Shown: piece after piece, positions 6,792-13,626 of the stretch
Layout: each line of letters opens with the position of its first letter
How positions within the stretch are numbered: position 1 is the stretch's first letter
NCBI GenBank assembly: GCA_002385745.1
Contig: DGEC01000105.1
Coordinates: 1-17,448, forward strand
From: Firmicutes bacterium UBA3936
GTDB taxonomy: Bacteria; Bacillota; Dethiobacteria; Dethiobacterales; Dethiobacteraceae
DNA length: 17,448 bases
Direction of reading: 5' to 3'
Made by a program: the position numbers and the translations under genes
Notes under the pieces: model-generated
What the model saw: the letters and a program-made list of their open reading frames with translations, nothing else
The model's database searches: none
Told to the model about the DNA's origin: nothing

Positions 6792-7907
6792 TTATCTCGC
6801 GATTGCTGCAGCTTTTTTCATTACTGCCAGGTAGTCTTCAACAGTGATGGTAACGCTTGAAGTTAATTCAGGCACATCCGGTACATGCGGGTGGTTATCA
6901 TCGGTGGCTTTTGTCTTCATGCCGGTGATTTCGGCAACGGTTTTGCCGACCATCCATTTTTCCAGTGCTTCAATCTGCTCGTACCATTCCTTGCCAATGG
7001 GAGAGATGCGTCCCAGGCCGTAGTCATCCTTAAGCTCTTTTTTTGTTTTCAGTACGGCATCCCTGTTGGTGACTTTGCCCCGGGCGTCAAATTGGACTAT
7101 GATTTGTGCCGTATCAATCAGTACTCCTGCCACTTTGCCGTTTTTGTCGAAAACGGCAGCGGATATGACAGTGTCAACCTGGGCCAGCGGCAGTATCTCT
7201 TCAGCATCTCCTTCAGCCGGAACATAGTCTCTTGATTTTGCTATGGAGGTAATGTTGCCCAGGCCTAATTTTTCGGCACTTGCAACTTCTATTGTGTTGG
7301 CAAAGGCTTTTTCTACCACCGCCAGATAGTCGTCAACGCCTATGGTAACGCTTGATGTCAGTTCAGGTACGTCCGGCACATGGCGGCTGCCATCGTCTGA
7401 GGCATTGGTTTTCAGGCCGGTAATTTCGGCAATGGTTTTGCCGATCATCCATTTTTCCAGCGCCTCAATCTGCTCGTACCATTCCTTGCCGATGGAAGAG
7501 GCGCGCCCCATTCCATATTCTTCTTTGAGTTCTTTTTTTGATTTGAATTCAGCGCTTTTGTTGGTTACTTTCAGGTTCTCATCAAATATAACCCTGGTTT
7601 GCGCAGTATCAATGATAACATCGACTACCCTGCCGTCTTTGTCAATGGCAACAGCCGCCATGGTGGTATTAACCTGTCCGAAGGGGAGGATTGCTTCATT
7701 ATCCCCTTCAGCCGGTACATAATCAGTTGAGGAATCAATATCATTTATCACACCAAGGCCAAGCTTTACAATGCCTGAAGGTTCACCTGTGTATTCGTTG
7801 TTATTGTTGTTTATATTATTATTATTGTCTTTTCCTCCGCAACCGGCTAACAATGCTGCAAGCAAAGAAAGTGCCAGAAGTAATATAAAAATTTTTTTAG
7901 CTTTCAT
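6792..7907 (-). CDS. Lipoprotein with two tandem FMN-binding-type domains
   Basis: A 371-residue secreted lipoprotein: signal helix, lipobox LLAGC (Cys23), an Asn-rich linker (residues 28-37), then two copies of one domain at 48-204 and 213-369. The copies keep a constant offset of 165 residues and share blocks such as DYVPAEGD, IGKEWYEQIEALEKWM and HVPDVPELTSSVTI. The layout, including the W..QIEALEKWM.GKT.AEI helix before the terminal motif, matches secreted FMN_bind-like lipoproteins that ApbE flavinylates. The usual SGAT acceptor appears as SSVT in both copies (Thr188 and Thr353 would be the acceptors), so covalent FMN is plausible but not certain. With apbE next door it is likely an extracytoplasmic electron carrier. 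ATG at 7907 has AGGAGGG just upstream. The family call is from pattern and context. Confidence 0.78.
   Translation of the reverse strand: MKAKKIFILLLALSLLAALLAGCGGKDNNNNINNNNNEYTGEPSGIVKLGLGVINDIDSSTDYVPAEGDNEAILPFGQVNTTMAAVAIDKDGRVVDVIIDTAQTRVIFDENLKVTNKSAEFKSKKELKEEYGMGRASSIGKEWYEQIEALEKWMIGKTIAEITGLKTNASDDGSRHVPDVPELTSSVTIGVDDYLAVVEKAFANTIEVASAEKLGLGNITSIAKSRDYVPAEGDAEEILPLAQVDTVISAAVFDKNGKVAGVLIDTAQIIVQFDARGKVTNRDAVLKTKKELKDDYGLGRISPIGKEWYEQIEALEKWMVGKTVAEITGMKTKATDDNHPHVPDVPELTSSVTITVEDYLAVMKKAAAIAR
6801..7766 (-). repeat. In-gene tandem duplication, period 495 bp
   Basis: Within the FMN-binding-type lipoprotein gene, codons 48-204 (7766-7296) and 213-369 (7271-6801) are homologous with a fixed 165-codon offset and no gaps. 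The strongest matches are the codons for IGKEWYEQIEALEKWM and HVPDVPELTSSVTI. The domain duplication appears fairly recent or strongly conserved. Confidence 0.9.
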
Positions 7908-7949
7908 ATTTCCCTCCTGTAGAACTATAAAATAAATTTATATGGGACA

Positions 7950-7978
7950 ATAATAACATATTCTTATACCCAACACAA
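7950..7978 (-). promoter_or_regulatory. Promoter of the FMN-binding lipoprotein gene
   Basis: On the minus strand, TTGTGT (7978-7973), a 17-bp spacer ending in TGT, and TATTAT (7955-7950) form an extended -10 promoter about 40 bp upstream of the ATG. The rest of the 219-bp intergenic stretch (7908-8126) is AT-rich with no other feature besides the terminator of the next gene. Confidence 0.5.
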
Positions 7979-8077
7979 TAATAAAACAAATAGTTGGAAT
8001 TTTCTGAATATGATTGTCTATTTTAGTTATTTTAAATAGAGTTTTCGGAATTCATTGCAAAACTTTTACCCGGATTG

Positions 8078-8111
8078 AAAAAGCGGTTCCGGATTTACAA
8101 TCCGGAACCGC
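8078..8111 (-). terminator. Strong intrinsic terminator after URO-D-like gene 2
   Basis: A perfect 13-bp stem (GCGGTTCCGGATT, 8083-8095, with 8099-8111) closes a 3-base loop. On the minus strand it is followed directly by TTTTTCAAT. It lies 15 bp past the stop codon of the URO-D-like gene and separates it from the lipoprotein gene. Confidence 0.92.
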
Positions 8112-8126
8112 CTCCGGCTGCGAAAG

Positions 8127-9488
8127 TTAGATGAGCCTCGTTACCATAGAGGAATATTTTTCGTAAGCGCTGCGCATTAGCGGTTCTACTCTTTCATCTA
8201 CAGGCGGGTATTCTTTTTTGAATTCATCGAAACTGACAATATATTTTGATTTGAATTCAGGATAGAGGTGCGAATATTTCTTTATGGAATCTTCTCTTTT
8301 GGCTGTTGTGACCTTTTCGCCCGCATTGGTATACTTGCCGTTTTCAGCTAAATACTCAAGTACGGCAATATAGTTTTCCGGTTTTATATCACTGAGATTG
8401 AGGGCCCACTTGTCCAGGATGAAAATAAAGTTTCCGCCCGGCGCCAGAATGTCAAGCAATTCTTTCGCTTTGTCCACACACTCTTCTTTTGTCCCTCTGC
8501 CAAGCAGTGTCATGGGATAAAAACCGCCCAGGACCATCTTTTTGCCCAGTTTATCCTTGAATTTTTGGGGATCGCCGTATTCCGCCCACAGTTGTGTGCC
8601 TTGGGGAAGATCCTGGAGATAGTCGAGGAAACGCGTCCAGTCTCCTTCCAGGAATATCTGCGTGGCCTGGCCGTTTTCGGCGGCAATATGGATGACTTTC
8701 TGGAATGTCGGCCAGTAGAATTTCTCAAAGTCCTTATTGTTTAAGAAGGCACCCATATGAGTAAAAATCATATTGCAGCCCAGAGGGCTTTTTACCTTGG
8801 GCCGGCCAAGCCAGATGGCATAGGGCATAAGGGCTTCCATGGCGGCAAGGAGTTTTTCCGGCCGTCTCCTGATATCAAGCGGTATCTTGGAAAAGCCCCG
8901 GAAATAATCTGCGATAAAATCGAAGGGAACAATTTGATTGGCTACACTGCCGTCGGGTCTTTTAAACAAACCGTATCTTTCGACAATTGTAGCCTCGGCA
9001 GCGGCATAGGCCAGGTTGAATTCGTATGAGGCAAGAATAGACTTTGCGAAATTCAGGGCGCGTTTAACTTCTCCCTGCTGGTAGCCCTTGTTCATTCTGG
9101 GCAGCAGCTTTTCCTGGATAAAATCATAAGGAGCGGCAATAAATTCATCGTATTCATCTTCGTGCATAAAAGTTTGCTCGGGATGCTGCAGAAAACCGGT
9201 TTTCCCCATTTTCATAATTTCCGATTGCTGGAACATTAAGGAAATGGGATTGTTGGCGAAACCTCCGGCAGGCATGTCCCCCCTGCAGATTTCCATGGCC
9301 TTTTCATAAATTTCGATGAACAGTTCAGTTGTATAACTGTACTGGGTGGTTATTAAATCTTTGCCTGCGTACTGAACCAGATATTCCATTGTGAGGCAGT
9401 CCCAGATAGGAATTCTTTCCGGTATAATTCCTGCATACACATCAGCAAACAATTTTGTACGGTACGCCTTTTTTCCCTTGCTATCCAA
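8127..9488 (-). CDS. Uroporphyrinogen decarboxylase-like (URO-D fold) protein, paralogue 2
   Basis: A cytoplasmic-type protein of about 453 residues, paralogous to the URO-D-like protein at 4176-5531. Shared blocks include DIRR.PEK, KDFEKFYWPT, DW.R.LDYLQ.LP.GT, GDP...KDKLGKK, KELLDILAPGGN.IF and NAGE. It has the superfamily N-terminus (VYAGIIPERIPIWDCL) and a C-terminal helical extension. Like its paralogue it lacks the HxC zinc motif: the position reads IFLEGDW, and the later Cys region reads FILDKWA. The reaction is therefore unknown and is probably neither uroporphyrinogen decarboxylation nor standard zinc methyltransfer. The reading frame is open to a GTG at 9497, but that overlaps the AAGGAG ribosome binding site. 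TTG at 9488, eight bases from AGGAG, is the better start. It is monocistronic, with its own promoter and terminator. Confidence 0.76.
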   Translation of the reverse strand: MDSKGKKAYRTKLFADVYAGIIPERIPIWDCLTMEYLVQYAGKDLITTQYSYTTELFIEIYEKAMEICRGDMPAGGFANNPISLMFQQSEIMKMGKTGFLQHPEQTFMHEDEYDEFIAAPYDFIQEKLLPRMNKGYQQGEVKRALNFAKSILASYEFNLAYAAAEATIVERYGLFKRPDGSVANQIVPFDFIADYFRGFSKIPLDIRRRPEKLLAAMEALMPYAIWLGRPKVKSPLGCNMIFTHMGAFLNNKDFEKFYWPTFQKVIHIAAENGQATQIFLEGDWTRFLDYLQDLPQGTQLWAEYGDPQKFKDKLGKKMVLGGFYPMTLLGRGTKEECVDKAKELLDILAPGGNFIFILDKWALNLSDIKPENYIAVLEYLAENGKYTNAGEKVTTAKREDSIKKYSHLYPEFKSKYIVSFDEFKKEYPPVDERVEPLMRSAYEKYSSMVTRLI

Positions 9489-9537
9489 AATATTCACTCC
9501 TTGTTAGTTTGTCGTAAACAGCGGCTTCCTAAAGAAG

Positions 9538-9566
9538 AGTATATTAGAACCGGTATGAAATTACAA
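9538..9566 (-). promoter_or_regulatory. Promoter of URO-D-like gene 2
   Basis: On the minus strand, TTGTAA (9566-9561), a 17-bp spacer and TATACT (9543-9538) lie about 50 bp upstream of the start codon. Sequence between this site and the HAD gene end is AT-rich, with no clear terminator for the HAD transcript. Confidence 0.5.
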
Positions 9567-9593
9567 TAATATTCTTAATATAATAAATTATCC

Positions 9594-10238
9594 TTATACA
9601 AAATTGTAAATATCGCCCAGGGAGGAAACAACGGCAGCGCCGGTTTCCTCAAGCCTTTTTCGGCATTGGTGGCCGTTAGCGACGAGTAGACAGTTGCAGC
9701 CCAGCGCCTTGGCGACTTCAAAATCATGTACGGTGTCTCCTATTACGATAATTTCCTGCCTGTCCGGCTGTAAACCAGACAAAGCTTTTTTAGCCCTTTC
9801 AATTTTCCCGTCTGCATAGTGGTTGTCCAGACCTATTATCAGGCTAAAGTAACTTTTAATGCCGAGTTTTTCCACCAGCGCAAGCAGTTCTTTTTCTGCA
9901 GAAGCTGAGAGCAAAAATTGTTTTATTCCTTTGTCAAAATAATGCTTTAATATGTATTCTGCGTCTTTATGCAGAGTAAAGCTGTCGGAATGAGAATAAT
10001 ATTCCGAGAGATACTCAACGGCCAGCTTTGCAAAAGGTTCGGCGGCAAAATTAAAACCCAGCTTTTGATAATAGTTTCTAACCGGAAAGGTAAATACTTT
10101 TCTGTAATGTTCAGTGTCGAGCAAGGGCAGCTTTCTTCTTTGCAGCAATTTATTCATTGAAGAAACGGCATACTGCACATCATCAAGAAGCGTCCCGTTC
10201 CAGTCCCAGATAATATATTTGTATTTACTTGCCGTCAT
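9594..10238 (-). CDS. HAD-superfamily hydrolase, phosphoglycolate phosphatase-like
   Basis: A 214-residue cytoplasmic phosphatase-type protein. The four HAD motifs are visible: motif I DWNGTLLDD (residues 12-20, nucleophile Asp12), motif II Ser in LLSAS, motif III Lys in the region KIERAKKAL, and motif IV GDTVHDFEVAKALG. The helical cap between motifs I and II fits a C1 cap like that of phosphoglycolate phosphatase/Gph. The second motif I Asp, usually the acid/base, is Asn14. DWNGT variants recur in this family, but activity on phosphomonoesters may be altered. ATG at 10238 has AGGTG upstream. It stands alone, divergent from the FHA-FtsW gene, and the neighbours do not indicate a substrate. 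Confidence 0.85.
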   Translation of the reverse strand: MTASKYKYIIWDWNGTLLDDVQYAVSSMNKLLQRRKLPLLDTEHYRKVFTFPVRNYYQKLGFNFAAEPFAKLAVEYLSEYYSHSDSFTLHKDAEYILKHYFDKGIKQFLLSASAEKELLALVEKLGIKSYFSLIIGLDNHYADGKIERAKKALSGLQPDRQEIIVIGDTVHDFEVAKALGCNCLLVANGHQCRKRLEETGAAVVSSLGDIYNFV

Positions 10239-10329
10239 GTTAGCACACCTGCAAGTTTTGGCTATTTACATAACTGTATACCACAAAATGTTCATTTAGA
10301 GAAGACCTCAAGGGGGGTTGCCGGGTAAA

Positions 10330-10354
10330 TTTGTTAATTGTACATAATAACAAA
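10330..10354. promoter_or_regulatory. Inverted repeat in the divergent HAD / FHA-FtsW intergenic region
   Basis: TTTGTTA (10330-10336) and TAACAAA (10348-10354) form 7-bp arms around an 11-bp spacer that carries the small palindrome TGTACA. It is a possible operator or promoter element for one or both divergent genes. I could not place a convincing promoter for either gene in this 202-bp region. Confidence 0.3.
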
Positions 10355-10440
10355 GGATTTTTCACGTTTAGCAGGAATTGAAAATATATCCTGTTAAATT
10401 CAGCAAAATCTTCCGGCTGCAGAGAGAAGAGGGAAGAATA

Positions 10441-12111
10441 ATGGATGCAGTGATTTCTCTTTTCGATACAGGTGTAGATTTGGTCTTTAGCCTGTATACT
10501 TTTATAATCAGGTGGTTAATGCCGCTCCTTGCTTTTGCCGTTTTGCTGCGGTCCATCCTGCCCCTCTGGCAGGACAGGAAGCATAAAAAAACCTGGGCTT
10601 TTCTCTACCTGGTAAACGGCGACCGCATTCCCGTCAATAACTGGGAAAACCTAATTGGCAGAAGCAAACTTGCGGATATTGTTATTAATTTGCCTTTTAT
10701 TTCGAGAAATCACGCCGTATTGACATTCCATGACAGGCACTGGCAAATAACGGATCTTGGTTCCAAAGGCGGAGTGCTTGTAAACGGTGAAAAAGCGGAT
10801 AAAAAAACGGCAGTAAATTTTGGGGACACAATTACACTTGCCGGACTTGACATGACGCTTTTGCCGCCTGACGACGAAAGGGAAGCCGTAGAAAACAATG
10901 ATGAGGAAAACTCTTATTCCTTCAGCCATGCCACAAGCAGCATAACTTTTCTGCTGGTTATAGTCTTCCAGGTTCTGGGGGCACTGCAGATCTGTATTTC
11001 CCGGGGAACCGGCAAGAATGCGGCAGTGCCGGCGGCATTTTTAGTTTTTATCCTTGCGGAATGCATACACTATGTGTTAATGCGCCGGAGAAGCAAAAAA
11101 AGTTTTGTTCTTGAACTGCTTGGCTATTTTTTGTGCGGCTTCAGTCTTCTTATTGTAGCCTCCGCCGCACCCGGTGCCCTATACAAACAGCTTGCGGCAA
11201 TTATTGCAGGTATGGTTGTTTATACAATTTTGGAAGCGGTAATCGCCGATCTCGGACGTGCCCAAAAGATCAAATATGTTTTTATGGCTGTAGCGGCGGT
11301 TTTGATGTTGCTGAACTTGACAATCGGCGAAACTTACTTTGGTTCCAAAAACTGGATTAATCTTGGCTTTATTACCTTCCAGCCCATGGAATTAGTAAAG
11401 GTTGCCTTTGTACTTGCCGGCACAGCCACCCTGGACAGGCTGCTGACCACCCGCAATATGACTGCATTTATTGCTTTTGCCGGCGCCTGTTTCGTTACGC
11501 TGGCCCTAATCAGGGACTTTGGTACCGCCGTTGTCTTCTTCGGAGCCTTCGTGGTAATTTCCTTTATGTATTCAGGAGATATCCGTACGCTGTTCTTTGT
11601 TGTATCCGCAGCGGCTTTCGGCGGATTTGCCGCCGTTTCCTTCATGCCTTACATAGCGGCTCGTTTTGCGGCCTGGGGCAATGTCTGGCAGTATGCCGAT
11701 ACTTCCGGCTACCAGCAAACAAGGACAATGATTGCCGCTGCCAGCGGCGGCTTGCTTGGGGTGGGAGGCGGCAAGGGAAATCTGTACAGGGTTGCCGCCG
11801 CCGATACCGATCTGGTCTTCGGGCTGCTCTGCGAGGAATGGGGCCTTGTCTTAGCGCTGATTGTTGTTGCCGTAATTGTTTTCTTTACTGTTCACGCCGT
11901 GTTTTCAACAAAAAACTGCCGTTCTTCATTTTATGCAATTGCGGCCTGCGGCTCTGCAGCCATATTCCTTTTGCAGACTACGCTGAACGTGCTGGGTTCC
12001 GTCGATATTCTCCCACTGACGGGAGTCACCGTTCCCTTCATTTCCAACGGCGGCACTTCCATGATCACCTCCTGGGGGCTTTTGGCGCTGATAAAATCAG
12101 CAGAGTGGTAA
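10441..12111 (+). CDS. FHA domain-FtsW/RodA/SpoVE fusion (SEDS peptidoglycan polymerase)
   Basis: A 556-residue membrane protein joining a phosphothreonine-binding FHA domain to a SEDS glycosyltransferase that polymerises lipid II. After one N-terminal helix (about 17-43), the FHA domain spans about 56-140 with GRS (73-75), ISRNH (87-91) and VNG (114-116). The SEDS part (165-556) shows FQPMELVK (313-320), RDFGTA (358-362), the extracytoplasmic TDLVFGLLCEEWGL with likely catalytic Asp457, and PFISNGGTSM (532-541). ATG at 10441 is chosen over an in-frame ATG 63 bases upstream because GAGGGAAGA lies just before it. The FHA part implies control by a Ser/Thr kinase, none of which is encoded here. 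The downstream PBP, 28 bp away, is the expected transpeptidase partner. Confidence 0.9.
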   Translation: MDAVISLFDTGVDLVFSLYTFIIRWLMPLLAFAVLLRSILPLWQDRKHKKTWAFLYLVNGDRIPVNNWENLIGRSKLADIVINLPFISRNHAVLTFHDRHWQITDLGSKGGVLVNGEKADKKTAVNFGDTITLAGLDMTLLPPDDEREAVENNDEENSYSFSHATSSITFLLVIVFQVLGALQICISRGTGKNAAVPAAFLVFILAECIHYVLMRRRSKKSFVLELLGYFLCGFSLLIVASAAPGALYKQLAAIIAGMVVYTILEAVIADLGRAQKIKYVFMAVAAVLMLLNLTIGETYFGSKNWINLGFITFQPMELVKVAFVLAGTATLDRLLTTRNMTAFIAFAGACFVTLALIRDFGTAVVFFGAFVVISFMYSGDIRTLFFVVSAAAFGGFAAVSFMPYIAARFAAWGNVWQYADTSGYQQTRTMIAAASGGLLGVGGGKGNLYRVAAADTDLVFGLLCEEWGLVLALIVVAVIVFFTVHAVFSTKNCRSSFYAIAACGSAAIFLLQTTLNVLGSVDILPLTGVTVPFISNGGTSMITSWGLLALIKSAEW

Positions 12112-12139
12112 TAACTCATGATCAAGTCAGGTGAAAGGC

Positions 12140-13510
12140 ATGAAACTGCTGTCAACAAGAACTGCTGTGCTTATGCTGTTAATTGTGCTCTTTGTTTTAG
12201 GCCTGGCTGCCTTTAACATCAGGTATTTCAACAGCGCCTTTGCCTGGGCACACAGTCATGCCAACAGGCATTACTATAAAAACGGAATGCTCAGCGTCCG
12301 GGGCACCGTTTATGACAGGAACGGAGACGTTTTACTCATGCTTGACGGCGAAAGCATCGAATTTAACGCGGAAAAGGATGTCCGCACAGCCGTGATGCAT
12401 GTGACGGGGGACAGGGAAGGCAGTGTATCCACCGGTGTTTTAAGCGCTTTAAAAGGCCGCCTGACGGGGTGGAACTTATTCAGCGGCGCCTACAGTTTTC
12501 ATAAAAAGAGCCGCAGCGAACTGACGCTAACCATTGACTCGGGGCTTTGCAGGGCGGCCTATAGGGAGATGAAAGGGCGCAAGGGAGCCGTTGGTATCTA
12601 TAACTATGAAACGGGGGAAATCATTTGCCTGATTAGTTCTCCTTCCTTTGATCCGCAAAATCCCCCTGATGTGGAAGGCAATCCGGAAAAATATGAGGGA
12701 GTATATTTAAACCGGTTTCTTTCATCCGCCTACACTCCCGGTTCCATTTTCAAACTGGTTACGGCAGCCGCAGCACTGGAGAATATTCCGGATATAGAGA
12801 ATAAGCATTACCTGTGTGAAGGAAGAATTGCCATCGGGCCGGACAGCATTACCTGCCTGAAGGCCCATGGCCGCGTCTCATTGCAGGAAGCGCTGGCCGT
12901 ATCCTGCAACACCTTCTTTGCCGGGACAGCTCTGGAATTGGGAGCGGAAACCTTGCAAAAATATGCGGAAGCTTGCGGGTTTAACAACAGCCTGGAAGTG
13001 GACGGCATAAGAACGGCAGCCGGAAAAATCAATCTAAAAAATGCCGTTGGTGCGGATTTGGGCTGGGCCGGAGCCGGGCAGTATACCACTACTGCCAATC
13101 CCCTGAATTTTATGGCCTTTATGGGAGCTATTGCAGGCGGCGGTGAAATGGTTCGACCCAGGCTGATTGCCGATGATTCTTCTTCCTTTTTCGATTTCAA
13201 GCCCGGGAAAAAAGTGCTAAAAAGGGAAACTGCCGACAAACTGAAGGCAATGATGCGCAACAATACCATAACGTCATACGGTGAAGAAAAATTTAAAGAC
13301 CTTGAACTTTGTGCCAAATCGGGAACAGCAGAGGTGGGAGGAGGAAAGGAACCCCATGCCTGGTTTGCCGGCTTCCTGGACAGAAAAGACTGCCCGCTGG
13401 CTTTTGCGGTAATTATTGAAAACGGAATAACGAGCAGGGCCGCTGCCGACGTGGCGGCAAGGGTTCTGCAGGAAGCGGCAAAAGCGCTGAAACAAGGGAG
13501 AAACCTGTAA
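12140..13510 (+). CDS. Penicillin-binding protein, class B-type transpeptidase (PbpA-like)
   Basis: A 456-residue transpeptidase that crosslinks peptidoglycan outside the membrane. One N-terminal anchor helix (about 8-25) is followed by a short pedestal with RGTVYDRNGDVL (54-65) and the penicillin-binding domain from about 147. Active-site motifs are SIFK (nucleophile Ser202, Lys205), SCN (255-257) and KSGTAE (393-398). At this length it lacks the large dimerisation module of PBP2/PBP3 types and resembles the compact PbpA proteins that pair with FHA-FtsW/RodA in Gram-positives. ATG at 12140 is preferred over the in-frame GTG at 12131, because AGGTGAAAGG suits the former and nothing suits the latter. 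It forms a unit with the SEDS gene upstream, plausibly for elongation, division or spore cell wall. Confidence 0.91.
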   Translation: MKLLSTRTAVLMLLIVLFVLGLAAFNIRYFNSAFAWAHSHANRHYYKNGMLSVRGTVYDRNGDVLLMLDGESIEFNAEKDVRTAVMHVTGDREGSVSTGVLSALKGRLTGWNLFSGAYSFHKKSRSELTLTIDSGLCRAAYREMKGRKGAVGIYNYETGEIICLISSPSFDPQNPPDVEGNPEKYEGVYLNRFLSSAYTPGSIFKLVTAAAALENIPDIENKHYLCEGRIAIGPDSITCLKAHGRVSLQEALAVSCNTFFAGTALELGAETLQKYAEACGFNNSLEVDGIRTAAGKINLKNAVGADLGWAGAGQYTTTANPLNFMAFMGAIAGGGEMVRPRLIADDSSSFFDFKPGKKVLKRETADKLKAMMRNNTITSYGEEKFKDLELCAKSGTAEVGGGKEPHAWFAGFLDRKDCPLAFAVIIENGITSRAAADVAARVLQEAAKALKQGRNL

Positions 13511-13512
13511 GA

Positions 13513-13607
13513 AAAACAGCCCTGCGAAAAAAGAGAAGTGCACTTCCAAATGCTAGCTTTTAAGTCTGACATTTGGGGTGCACTTCAAAGTTCCGGCGGG
13601 CTGTTTT
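13513..13607. terminator. Nested inverted repeats, bidirectional terminator between convergent genes
   Basis: Three co-centred stems occur between the PBP (+) and activase (-) genes: outer AAAACAGCCC/GGGCTGTTTT (13513-13522 with 13598-13607), middle GAAGTGCAC/GTGCACTTC (13535-13543 with 13578-13586) and inner CCAAATG/CATTTGG (13546-13552 with 13570-13576). On the plus strand the outer stem ends in TTTTATATA. On the minus strand the middle stem is followed by TCTTTTTTCG, and the outer stem ends in TTTTTC. The two directions may thus use different stems. Confidence 0.78.
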
Positions 13608-13626
13608 ATATACGGACGGGGAAAGA

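Noticed and set aside
7795..7830. Trinucleotide-like repeat (ATT/GTT-rich) as a microsatellite or regulatory repeat
   Set aside because: It encodes the Asn-rich flexible linker just after the lipobox of the lipoprotein, which explains the low complexity.
4176..9488. HemE or zinc corrinoid methyltransferase (MtaA/MtbA) assignment for the URO-D-like genes
   Set aside because: They are about 100 residues longer than HemE, not in a heme cluster, and lack the HxC and C-terminal Cys zinc ligands.
12808..13572. Minus-strand reading frame of 254 codons
   Set aside because: It lies wholly antisense to the PBP gene, whose active-site motifs are intact. Its composition is a mirror of that gene, with no ribosome binding site or recognisable domain.
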